Shown: positions 1 through 7,219 of the stretch, piece by piece
Layout: each line of letters begins with the position of its first letter
How positions within the stretch are numbered: position 1 is the stretch's first letter
Source of the DNA: an uncultured Nitrospira sp.
Lineage (GTDB): Bacteria; Nitrospirota; Nitrospiria; Nitrospirales; UBA8639
Length of the DNA stretch: 13,903 nt
NCBI GenBank assembly: GCA_902500695.1
Contig: CABVRQ010000089.1
Location: 1-13,903 of the forward strand
Direction of reading: 5' to 3'
Notes under the pieces: generated by a model
What the model was told of the DNA's origin: nothing
What the model saw: only the letters and a program-made list of their open reading frames with translations
Database searches by the model: none
Position numbers and translations under genes: made by a program

Positions 1-5
1 AAGTT

Positions 6-662
6 GTGACCCTTTCCAAAATCGGGGATGTTCCCATTGTCTGTAAGACCAAGCGAGACATCTCTATTGAAACCCCCTTAGACGCGCGGGATGACGAATC
101 ACTTGGCTGGGGGTACTGGAATAGAATTTGGCCTTCTGAAGTGGCCCTATCAGAATATCTCATTCAGCAGTTTTTCCCAACAAACCTGCAAGGTGCCAAG
201 GTTCTGGAAATTGGCTGTGGGACAGGGTTGGCCGGAGTCGTGGCTGCTCAGCTCGGGGCATTCACCATGTTTTCAGATATGGTGCCTATTACTCTTGAAG
301 CGGTAAAGGAGTCCTGCCGTCGGAATCATATCAGCAATTTTGACACATGCCTGTTGAACTGGTCGGAAACGATTGAACCAAAAGAACGTTATGATTTGGT
401 ATTAGGCAGTGAAGTTTTTTATGACGAAGAAATTTTAGCGAATATTTCACACGTATTAGAACAGGTGTTGGCTTCAGAGGGGAAAGGCCTTTTTTGTGAT
501 CCAAATAGACTGGGGCTGGATACCATCGAACGTGGATTCAAAGAGAAGTTTATCGTGGCAATAGATGAAATTCCACTCAACTGGCCTCAGCGAAAAGGTG
601 CTGGTGTAGGAAAGATGGGGTTTTTGTACCAACTCACTCGAAGAAGTAAGCAGGCATCCTGA
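6..662 (+). CDS. METTL21/ETFB-like class I SAM-dependent methyltransferase
   Basis: Predicted cytoplasmic protein methyltransferase of 218 residues that would move a methyl group from S-adenosylmethionine, probably to a lysine side chain. Residues 66-77 read VLEIGCGTGLAG, the SAM-binding glycine loop. D91 follows at the end of the next strand, where the acidic residue that usually holds the SAM ribose sits. Residues 129-140 (YDLVLGSEVFYD) contain E-x-x-Y, matching the (D/E)xx(Y/F) motif of the METTL21/ETFB lysine methyltransferases. The GWGYWNRIWPSEVALSEYL stretch (34-52) resembles the region before motif I in that family. The GTG at position 6 is the first possible start in view, but the frame is open to the window edge, so the true start may lie upstream. 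The first internal ATG lies beyond motif I and cannot be the start. The substrate is unknown. A 364-base gap separates it from aclB, so it is probably not part of that operon. Confidence 0.83.
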   Translation: MTLSKIGDVPIVCKTKRDISIETPLDARDDESLGWGYWNRIWPSEVALSEYLIQQFFPTNLQGAKVLEIGCGTGLAGVVAAQLGAFTMFSDMVPITLEAVKESCRRNHISNFDTCLLNWSETIEPKERYDLVLGSEVFYDEEILANISHVLEQVLASEGKGLFCDPNRLGLDTIERGFKEKFIVAIDEIPLNWPQRKGAGVGKMGFLYQLTRRSKQAS

Positions 663-853
663 CAATATTATTTTCCACGTGCCGAAATGGCTGATGTGTG
701 ATAATCAGGCTCTCAACCAGTAATTTGCTCTGAAGTCCAAATATTTAGATTCAAAAGTTGAAGGGATTTGTGGCTTACGGAGGGTATGGCATAATTCTTA
801 TCCCAACTATCTAATTTTAAATAGGTTTTCCAGATTTGGTTGTCGTGGTGTTC

Positions 854-920
854 CCATGGGTCTCGGTTATGGTGACCATGGGACTTTTGAAAGGGGTGCC
901 ATGGGTCTTTTGATTGATTG
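854..920 (+). repeat. Three tandem CCATGGG-centred repeats, possible operator array
   Basis: The palindrome-containing heptamer CCATGGG occurs at 854-860, 876-882 and 899-905, that is 22 and 23 bases apart or about two helical turns. The second and third units share 15 bases with one mismatch (CCATGGG-A/T-CTTTTGA at 876-890 and 899-913). The first and third share CCATGGGTCT. The first unit extends to the perfect palindrome CCCATGGG (853-860). TCCCATGG (852-859) can also pair with CCATGGGA (876-883), and ATGGT-G-ACCAT lies at 869-879. The array ends right at the -35 candidate at 918. Phased dyads in this place are what a dimeric regulator's binding sites would look like, but no regulator gene is in the window and binding is inferred. 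Confidence 0.5.
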
Positions 921-946
921 CAGCGGGATGATGGCATTCGTACAAT
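918..946 (+). promoter_or_regulatory. Candidate sigma70-type promoter for the rTCA block
   Basis: TTGCAG (918-923) and TACAAT (941-946) are 17 bases apart. The -10 box matches TATAAT at five of six positions; the -35 box matches only the TTG. A weak -35 abutting a repeat array is typical of an activated promoter. Transcription would start near 953 and give a leader of about 70 bases before aclB. This cannot be told from chance without transcript data. It also conflicts with the idea that 856-1011 is translated from its upstream starts. Confidence 0.35.
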
Positions 947-1026
947 GCACCGTTCCGCGCGGCAGGCGGGTTGTGCTACGTTTGTCCTTAACCATCATGA
1001 TGAGTCCCTGAAGGAAGGGTTGGATT

Positions 1027-2223
1027 ATGGCAAAAGTTCTTGAAGGCCCTGGAATGGGTCTACTGCGAAAATGGGGAATTTCAACTCCCAACTATGCTGT
1101 CGTGACCTCAAGTGATGAATTTGACCAATTATCCCAGGTCAATGATTGGCTCCAAAAAAGTAAACTGGTGGTCAAAGCGCATGAAGCGCTTGGCTCTCGT
1201 TTTAAATTGGGGTTAGTGAAGGTTGGCTTGGATTTAGCGGCGGCGAAAGTGGCTGTGCGGGAGATGCTTGGCAAAAAATTGGAAACCCTGACGATTAGGC
1301 AGGTGATTGTTTCCGAGGCGGTTGATCATAAAGAAGAGTATTATGCCGCAGCCAAATCGACTCGTGATGGGGTGGACCTCCTAGTGGCTACCTGTGGTGG
1401 CATCGAAGTGGAATCCAATTGGGATAAGGTCAAGCATGTTTCCATCGAAACGGGGGAAACCCTCACTGATTCGGCACTTTCCTCCCTGGTAAAAGATGCG
1501 GGGTTTTCCGGCGACACGGCGGCCAAAATGGCTGAGTTTCTGAAAAAATTACATGCCTGCTTTGATAATGAAGATGCCCAATACGTGGAAGTGAATCCGG
1601 TGGTGCTCAGCGGCCAGGGAGAACTTGTGGCTCTGGATGCGGTGACCCTCCTGGACGGTGATGCCAAATTCCGGCATAAAGATTGGACCTTTCCATTTGC
1701 TGCCGAATTTGGTCGCGCCTATACCAAAAATGAAGAAGAAGTCATGGCGGTTGATGCCAAAGTGAAGGGCTCCGTCAAACTCATTGAGATTCCCGGAGGC
1801 AATATTGCGATGTTACCAGCCGGTGGGGGAGCCAGCGTCTATTATTCAGATGCTGTGGTAGCCCGTGGTGGAAAACTTGCGAATTATGCAGAATATTCCG
1901 GCGATCCACCGGACTGGGCAGTGGAAGTTCTGACGGAAAAAGTCTGCTCTTTGCCCGGCATCAAGCATATTATTGTGGGTGGAGCCATTGCGAATTTTAC
2001 CGATGTCAAGAAGACCTTTGGAGGAATTATCAACGCGTTTCGAAAAGCAAAAGCGGAAGGCAAGCTTCAGGGAGTCAAGATTTGGGTGCGCCGGGGTGGG
2101 CCAAATGAACTGCAAGGATTAGCGGCCATGCGCGCGCTTCAGGACGAGGGTTTTGATATTCAGGTATTTGACCGCAAAACGCCATTAACGGACATTGTCG
2201 ATATGGCCATGGCCGCAAAATAA
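1027..2223 (+). CDS. aclB: ATP-citrate lyase, beta (small) subunit AclB
   Basis: Small subunit of ATP-citrate lyase, the key enzyme of the rTCA cycle: citrate + ATP + CoA gives acetyl-CoA, oxaloacetate, ADP and phosphate. It corresponds to the N-terminal part of animal ACLY and is related to SucC. An ATP-grasp region occupies about residues 1-240, with VEVNPVVL at 187-194 matching VEINPL of SucC. The second domain has citrate-site motifs known from ACLY: GGGASVYYSD (266-275), NYAEYSG (286-292), IANFTDV (321-327) and VRRGGPN (354-360). The 398-residue length equals the Chlorobium subunit. ATG at 1027 is the first start after an in-frame TGA at 1009-1011, and AAGGAAGG (1011-1018) serves as ribosome site. 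aclA follows after 35 bases. Together with AclA this places the organism in the two-subunit ACL group, not the citryl-CoA synthetase/lyase group. Confidence 0.97.
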   Translation: MAKVLEGPGMGLLRKWGISTPNYAVVTSSDEFDQLSQVNDWLQKSKLVVKAHEALGSRFKLGLVKVGLDLAAAKVAVREMLGKKLETLTIRQVIVSEAVDHKEEYYAAAKSTRDGVDLLVATCGGIEVESNWDKVKHVSIETGETLTDSALSSLVKDAGFSGDTAAKMAEFLKKLHACFDNEDAQYVEVNPVVLSGQGELVALDAVTLLDGDAKFRHKDWTFPFAAEFGRAYTKNEEEVMAVDAKVKGSVKLIEIPGGNIAMLPAGGGASVYYSDAVVARGGKLANYAEYSGDPPDWAVEVLTEKVCSLPGIKHIIVGGAIANFTDVKKTFGGIINAFRKAKAEGKLQGVKIWVRRGGPNELQGLAAMRALQDEGFDIQVFDRKTPLTDIVDMAMAAK

Positions 2224-2258
2224 CCTATTGGACCTTGAGGATGTAGGAGACCGTTTCG

Positions 2259-4085
2259 ATGAGTATTCTTGCAACGAAAGACACGCATGTCGTCATTCAG
2301 GGGGGATTGGCCGGGGTAAATGCTGCTCGTCGTATGGCTGAGTTCCGGTACATGATTAAGCAACCATTAAATGTCTCTGCGTTCGTATATCCCCCCGATG
2401 CGGGGAAGACCAACGAGATCATTTGTGGAACCGAGTTAATAATGATCCCCATTTACAAAACCGTCGCCGAAGCGACCGCCAACCACCCGGAGATCAACAC
2501 GAGTCTGGTCTATATCGGCGCTGATCGGGCCTATGCCGGCACCATGGAAGCATTGAATGACTCGCATATTAAAGCAGTCTCCATGATTACCGAAGGGGTG
2601 CCGGAAAAAGATGCCAAACTTCTGGGTAAGCATGCCCGCAAGCTTGGGAAGACCTTTAATGGGCCTTCCTCGATTGGTGTCGTCTCAGCAGGGGAATGTC
2701 GCCTGGGAGTGATCGGTGGCGCGTTTGACAATTTGGTGGCGTGCAAGCTGTATCGTCCTGGTTCCTTCGGCGTGGTCACCAAGTCCGGTGGACTGTCGAA
2801 CGAGATTATTTGGATTTGTTCACAATTCGCAGATGGCATCACGACCGCGATCGGTATCGGCGGAGATGCCTATCCGGGAACCGACTATGTGAGTTATCTG
2901 GAAATGTTTGAAAACGATCCGCAAACCAAGGCGGTGGTGATAGTCGGAGAAATGGGCGGAGATTTGGAAGAACGGGCCGCCGAATGGTACGGGGCGAAGA
3001 AACGCCGGATTAAATTACTTGCGGTCGTGTCAGGCTTCTGTCAGGAGAGTCTTCCAAAGGGGATGAAGTTCGGGCATGCCGGGGCGAAAGAAGGATTGAA
3101 GGGAGAAGGGTCGGCTCGGGCAAAGTCTGAAGCGCTGAAAAAAGCCGGGGCCATAGTGCCTGAAACCTTTGGTGCTCTGGGACCGGCCATCAAAGCCACT
3201 CACGAAGAGTTACTGAAAAGCGGACAGGTCAAGCCCATCCCGGATCTGGCTCCAGCGGACATGCCGAAGCTCCCCAAAACTGTTCAAGAGAGTATGAAAG
3301 AGGGCGAGGTACTGGTGACGCCCCTGATTCGGTCGACAATCAGTGACGATCGCGGTGATGAACCACTCTATCAAGGCTATCCGGCTTCTGAACTGATCAA
3401 TAACGGATATGACATCCCTCATATTATCGGCTTACTGTGGGACAATCGCCTTGTCTCCAAACAGGAAGCTGAAATCATTAAACGAATTATCATGCTGTCT
3501 GCGGATCATGGTCCTTGTGTGAGTGGAGCCCTGACAACGATTATTGCGGCTTGTGCTGGAATCGGATTATCTCAAGCGGTTGCGGCTGGTATGATTATGA
3601 TCGGTCCACGCTTTGGTGGTGCGGTGACGGACGCGGGGCGATGGTTCAAATACGCGATCGATAACAAACTTTCGGTCGATGATTTCCTCGTCTACATGAA
3701 GAAAAATGTGGGTCCGGTTCCGGGAATCGGTCATCGCGTCAAAAGCTTGAAAAACCCTGATAAGCGGGTAAAAGAGTTGGTTGGGTACGTGAAAAGTTTG
3801 AACATGGCTACCCCCCACTTGGATTTTGCGTTGGAAGTCGAAAAAATTACTGCCGTCAAAAAAGATAATCTCATTCTCAACGTCGATGGAACCATGGCGG
3901 CGGTGTTAGTCGATATCGGATTTCCGGTGGATAGCCTCAACGGGTTTTTCATTTTGTCGCGGACAATCGGAATGATTGGACATTGGACGGATCAAAAGAA
4001 GCAAGGGAGTCGGCTCATCCGATTATTTGACTATCTCGTAAATTATGCCTCTCCCAAGCGTCGCGAGGTGCCACCGTTAAAGTAA
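2259..4085 (+). CDS. aclA: ATP-citrate lyase, alpha (large) subunit AclA
   Basis: Large subunit of ATP-citrate lyase, carrying CoA binding, the phosphohistidine and the citryl-CoA lyase module. Residues 1-330 are SucD-like: N-terminal VVIQGGLAG (11-19), TKSGGLSNE (174-182), GEMGGDLEERA (230-240), and FGHAGAKEG (271-279) with the expected phosphorylated His273. Residues about 350-608 are citrate-synthase-like: ADHGP with His417, GPRFGGAVTDAG (449-460), PGIGHRV with His492, NVDGT with Asp543 and FILSRTIGMIGHW (564-576). At 608 residues it has the usual length and shows no break. AGGAG (2245-2249) lies nine bases before ATG, and aclB ends 35 bases upstream, so the two subunits are surely co-transcribed. 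Its first fifteen residues closely resemble those of SucD farther down the same block. Confidence 0.97.
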   Translation: MSILATKDTHVVIQGGLAGVNAARRMAEFRYMIKQPLNVSAFVYPPDAGKTNEIICGTELIMIPIYKTVAEATANHPEINTSLVYIGADRAYAGTMEALNDSHIKAVSMITEGVPEKDAKLLGKHARKLGKTFNGPSSIGVVSAGECRLGVIGGAFDNLVACKLYRPGSFGVVTKSGGLSNEIIWICSQFADGITTAIGIGGDAYPGTDYVSYLEMFENDPQTKAVVIVGEMGGDLEERAAEWYGAKKRRIKLLAVVSGFCQESLPKGMKFGHAGAKEGLKGEGSARAKSEALKKAGAIVPETFGALGPAIKATHEELLKSGQVKPIPDLAPADMPKLPKTVQESMKEGEVLVTPLIRSTISDDRGDEPLYQGYPASELINNGYDIPHIIGLLWDNRLVSKQEAEIIKRIIMLSADHGPCVSGALTTIIAACAGIGLSQAVAAGMIMIGPRFGGAVTDAGRWFKYAIDNKLSVDDFLVYMKKNVGPVPGIGHRVKSLKNPDKRVKELVGYVKSLNMATPHLDFALEVEKITAVKKDNLILNVDGTMAAVLVDIGFPVDSLNGFFILSRTIGMIGHWTDQKKQGSRLIRLFDYLVNYASPKRREVPPLK

Positions 4086-4159
4086 TGCTGGTGAAAGTGG
4101 TCGGTCTTGGTTAAAACTTATCCATTATCCATATTGAACCAAACCCAGGAGATGGTGCT

Positions 4160-6406
4160 ATGTCCTTAGAAATGGTCAAAAAACTATATGCTTCAATGCC
4201 GGGAATTGTGGACAAAGCTCGCAAAGCGTTTGGACGTCCTCTCACGCTGACAGAGAAGATCCTGGTCAGCCATGCAGATAATTTCGATACACAGGTCTGG
4301 GAACGCGGAAAGGCCATGTTGGCTCTTCGTCCCGATAGAGTCGCGATGCAGGATGCGACAGCCCAAATGGCCATGTTGCAATTTATGCAAGCGGGTAAAG
4401 ATAAAGTCGCTGTTCCGAGTACCATCCATTGCGATCACTTGATCCGGGCTGAAGTAGGATCGGAAAAGGATCTTCTGCGGGCGTGTGATGAAAACAAAGA
4501 AGTTTATAATTTTTTGGCGTCAGCCGCGAAAAAATATGGGATCGGATTCTGGAAGCCGGGGGCCGGGATCATTCATCAGGTGGTGTTGGAGAATTACGCG
4601 TTCCCGGGCGGATTGATTATTGGAACCGATTCACATACGCCAAACGGTGGCGGGTTGGGCATGTTGGCGATCGGTGTCGGTGGAGCCGATGCGGGTGAAG
4701 TGATGGCGGGTCTCCCATGGGAGGTTCTTCATCCTAAGCTTATTGGCGTGAAGTTAACCGGAAAGTTGAGTGGTTGGGCTTCGCCAAAAGATGTCATTCT
4801 GTATATTTGTGGCCTCCTGACCGTAAAGGGTGGCACCAATAAGATCGTCGAGTATTTTGGCCCTGGCGCTGAAACCATCAGTGCGACAGGAAAAGGTACG
4901 ATAACCAATATGGGTGCTGAGTTGGGCGCCACGACTTCTATTTTCCCCTTCGATCAAAAAATGGTGGCGTATTTAAATATCACGGAGCGTGCTGACATTG
5001 CCAAACTGGCCGAAGCGAATCGGAATATGTTGGTTGCCGATCCTGAAGTCTATCAGTCTCCGGAAAAATATTTTGATGAAATTGTCGAAATCGATTTGTC
5101 CACTCTTGAGCCTCATGTTGTGGGACCGCATACCCCTGATTTGGCACGACCCATCTCCAAAATGGCAGCGGAAGCCAAAGAAAAGGGCTATCCCGTTCAG
5201 TTAAAAGCGACATTAGTCGGAAGCTGTACGAATTCTTCGTATGAAGATATCGGTCGTGCGGCGCATATTGCCAAACAAGGGTTACAAGCAGGACTTAAAG
5301 CCAAAACCGCTTTCCTGGTCAGTCCGGGATCGGAACGAATTTACCACACCATGAAGCGCGAAGGATTTTTAGAGACCTTTGAAAATATGGGAGCAACAGT
5401 CCTGGCAAATGCCTGTGGACCCTGCATCGGACAATGGAAACGCTCGGATGCCGTAAAAGGCAAAGCAGATTCTATAGTCAGCACGTTTAATCGAAATTTT
5501 CCCGGTCGGAATGATGGGGTCAGTGAGACATTATCGTTCCTAGCCAGTCCTGAAGTCGTGACGGCCTATGCATTTTCCGGGGATTTGGGTTTTGATCCGA
5601 TCAAGGGCACATTGAAAACCGCAGATGGGAAAGACTTCAAGTTTGAGGCGCCTCAGGGAGATGAGTTGCCGGCTAAGGGTTTTGCCAAAGGGGAAGAAGG
5701 CTTGATCCCGCCTGCGGAGGATGGTTCCAAACTTCAAGTGGACATTCCTCCCACCAGCGAACGGTTGCAATTATTGCAACCCTTTCCCAAATGGGATGGA
5801 AAAGATTTTGAAAAATTGCCGTTATTGATTAAAACCAAAGGGAAGACGACCACCGATCATATCTCTCCTGCCGGTCCGTGGCTCAAATTCCGTGGACATT
5901 TGGACAAGATCAGCGACAATATGTTTCTTGGAGCCAACAATGCCTTTGCAGACGAGGCGGGTAAGGCCAATGACGTCTTAGCAGGAGAGTCCGGTTTGAC
6001 TCCTGCACAAGTCGCCAGACGGTATAAAGAAAAAGGGATTGGGTCGTTTGTGGTGGGGGATGAAAACTATGGGGAAGGGAGTAGCCGGGAGCATGCGGCG
6101 ATGTGTCCACGATTTTTGGGCGTCCAAGCTGTTCTGACAAAAAGTTTCGCTCGCATCCATGAGACCAATCTCAAGAAGCAAGGCATCCTTGCACTGACAT
6201 TTGCGGATCCTAAAGATTATGACCAAATTGAACAGGAAGACCGGGTCAGCGTGAAAGGGTTAAATGGACTTGCACCAGGCAAACCGGTTCAAGTAGTCCT
6301 TCATAAGAAGAATGGGAATGAAGTGGTCATTCAAGCCAATCATAGTATGACGGAACAACAGCTTCCGTGGTTTAAGGCCGGTTCCGCCCTGAATGCGTTA
6401 AATTAA
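4160..6406 (+). CDS. acn: Aconitate hydratase, mitochondrial type
   Basis: Aconitase, a [4Fe-4S] hydro-lyase interconverting citrate and isocitrate via cis-aconitate; in the rTCA direction it supplies citrate to ATP-citrate lyase just upstream. Cluster ligands are visible as Cys356 in VGSCTNSSYED and Cys419 and Cys422 in ANACGPCIGQW. Substrate-site motifs include STIHCDH (87-93), GTDSHTPNGGG (155-165), and GDENYGEGSSREHAA (633-647) with the catalytic serine at Ser642. The swivel domain occupies roughly the last 180 residues. At 748 residues it is the size of the mitochondrial-type enzyme, clearly shorter than the roughly 890-residue bacterial AcnA/IRP type and without AcnB architecture. AGGAG (4147-4151) sits eight bases before ATG. 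The gap to aclA is 74 bases. A 5-base-pair stem at 6408-6422 follows the stop but has no T-run, so transcription probably continues into frdB. Confidence 0.97.
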   Translation: MSLEMVKKLYASMPGIVDKARKAFGRPLTLTEKILVSHADNFDTQVWERGKAMLALRPDRVAMQDATAQMAMLQFMQAGKDKVAVPSTIHCDHLIRAEVGSEKDLLRACDENKEVYNFLASAAKKYGIGFWKPGAGIIHQVVLENYAFPGGLIIGTDSHTPNGGGLGMLAIGVGGADAGEVMAGLPWEVLHPKLIGVKLTGKLSGWASPKDVILYICGLLTVKGGTNKIVEYFGPGAETISATGKGTITNMGAELGATTSIFPFDQKMVAYLNITERADIAKLAEANRNMLVADPEVYQSPEKYFDEIVEIDLSTLEPHVVGPHTPDLARPISKMAAEAKEKGYPVQLKATLVGSCTNSSYEDIGRAAHIAKQGLQAGLKAKTAFLVSPGSERIYHTMKREGFLETFENMGATVLANACGPCIGQWKRSDAVKGKADSIVSTFNRNFPGRNDGVSETLSFLASPEVVTAYAFSGDLGFDPIKGTLKTADGKDFKFEAPQGDELPAKGFAKGEEGLIPPAEDGSKLQVDIPPTSERLQLLQPFPKWDGKDFEKLPLLIKTKGKTTTDHISPAGPWLKFRGHLDKISDNMFLGANNAFADEAGKANDVLAGESGLTPAQVARRYKEKGIGSFVVGDENYGEGSSREHAAMCPRFLGVQAVLTKSFARIHETNLKKQGILALTFADPKDYDQIEQEDRVSVKGLNGLAPGKPVQVVLHKKNGNEVVIQANHSMTEQQLPWFKAGSALNALN

Positions 6407-6481
6407 TACCCATTTAGTGGGTCAGTGGTTAGAACGCATCACGAGAAATTTGTTAATAGTTTAAGGTACGATCTCTGAGCT

Positions 6482-7198
6482 ATGCCTGATACATTGGACA
6501 AAAAGAATACGCTGGATCAAGAAGAGAGTCTCCAACCCAGGATGGTTACGGTGGAGATTGAAGGGAAACCGTTTCAGGTCCCAGCTGGCATTACCCTGAT
6601 CAAGGCCTTGTGGTATGCCGGGCAGGATGTGATTCGTGGGGTTGGATGCTTAGGCGGGTTTTGTGGAGCCTGTGCAACCTATTACCGTACAAAAGACGAT
6701 CCCAAGGTCAAAACCTGTTTGGCCTGCTCGATGGCAGTCGAGGATGGGATGTCCTTTTCTTTCATGCCGGCTTTTCCTGCGAGAAAAGCCACCTACAATC
6801 TTCTTGAGCTCAAAGATCCCAAACAGGATTTGTTTACGCTCTATCCTGAAGCCCCCTTATGCAGGAATTGTAATGCCTGCACAGAAGCCTGCCCGCAACA
6901 TATCGATGTGCGGGAAGGGGTGTGGAAAGCGGTGTTTGGTGATTTTAAAGCGGTCTCGGAAATGTTCATGGATTGTGTGATGTGTGGAATGTGTGCGCCT
7001 GTCTGTATCGCTGATATAGCTCCCAATCTGGTTGCGCTCTATGCCAGTCGGGCTCAAGGCGTGCATTTCACCGAGAAACCTGAAGGCTTGGCGACACGTA
7101 TTCAAGAGATTACCGATGGGCGTTTTCAGCAGGAATGGGAACGCATCCTCAAGTTGTCTGATGAGGAATTACAAAATACCACCGCCGCCACAACGTAA
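6482..7198 (+). CDS. frdB: Fumarate reductase iron-sulfur subunit, SdhB/TfrB-like with two CX2CX2CX3C motifs
   Basis: Electron-transfer subunit expected to pass electrons to FrdA for reduction of fumarate to succinate. The N-terminal half is a plant-type ferredoxin domain with C56, C61, C64 and C79 (CX4CX2CX14C), as in SdhB/FrdB. The C-terminal half has two complete CX2CX2CX3C motifs, C127-C130-C133-C137 and C165-C168-C171-C175. Classical SdhB/FrdB instead has CX5CX3C in the second motif and binds a [3Fe-4S] cluster. I predict [2Fe-2S] plus two [4Fe-4S]. At 238 residues it is normal in size; it has no membrane segment and no CCG domain of the HdrB/TfrB kind. ATG 6482 follows an in-frame TGA at 6476 but has only a distant weak ribosome site (TAAGGT, 6462-6467). 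Met21 at 6542, just before the ferredoxin domain, is an alternative start. No FrdC/D membrane anchor is nearby, so the electron donor is unknown. Confidence 0.85.
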   Translation: MPDTLDKKNTLDQEESLQPRMVTVEIEGKPFQVPAGITLIKALWYAGQDVIRGVGCLGGFCGACATYYRTKDDPKVKTCLACSMAVEDGMSFSFMPAFPARKATYNLLELKDPKQDLFTLYPEAPLCRNCNACTEACPQHIDVREGVWKAVFGDFKAVSEMFMDCVMCGMCAPVCIADIAPNLVALYASRAQGVHFTEKPEGLATRIQEITDGRFQQEWERILKLSDEELQNTTAATT

Positions 7199-7219
7199 AC
7201 CGTTTTCCACGTTTTTCCC

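Larger units (their letters stand above)
663..1026. other. 364-base gene-free region upstream of the rTCA block
   Basis: No convincing protein gene on either strand. It holds three CCATGGG-centred repeats (854-920), an odd dyad ATGGT-G-ACCAT (869-879), a promoter candidate (918-946), the palindromes CCGCGCGG (955-962) and CATCATGATG (993-1002), and a 51-codon open frame (856-1011). A second, weaker promoter-like pair is TTGTGG (768-773) and CATAAT (790-795), 16 bases apart. No hairpin followed by a T-run marks the end of the methyltransferase transcript. The position, just before a seven-gene carbon-fixation block, makes this the natural place for its control region. Confidence 0.7.

Noticed and set aside
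713..937. 74-codon reverse-strand frame in the region before aclB
   Set aside because: Its product is rich in H, W, P and N with no recognisable motif, and part of it is simply the antisense of the CCATGGG repeats.
6408..6422. Terminator after aconitase
   Set aside because: ACCCA-TTTAG-TGGGT is only a five-pair stem and no T-run follows.
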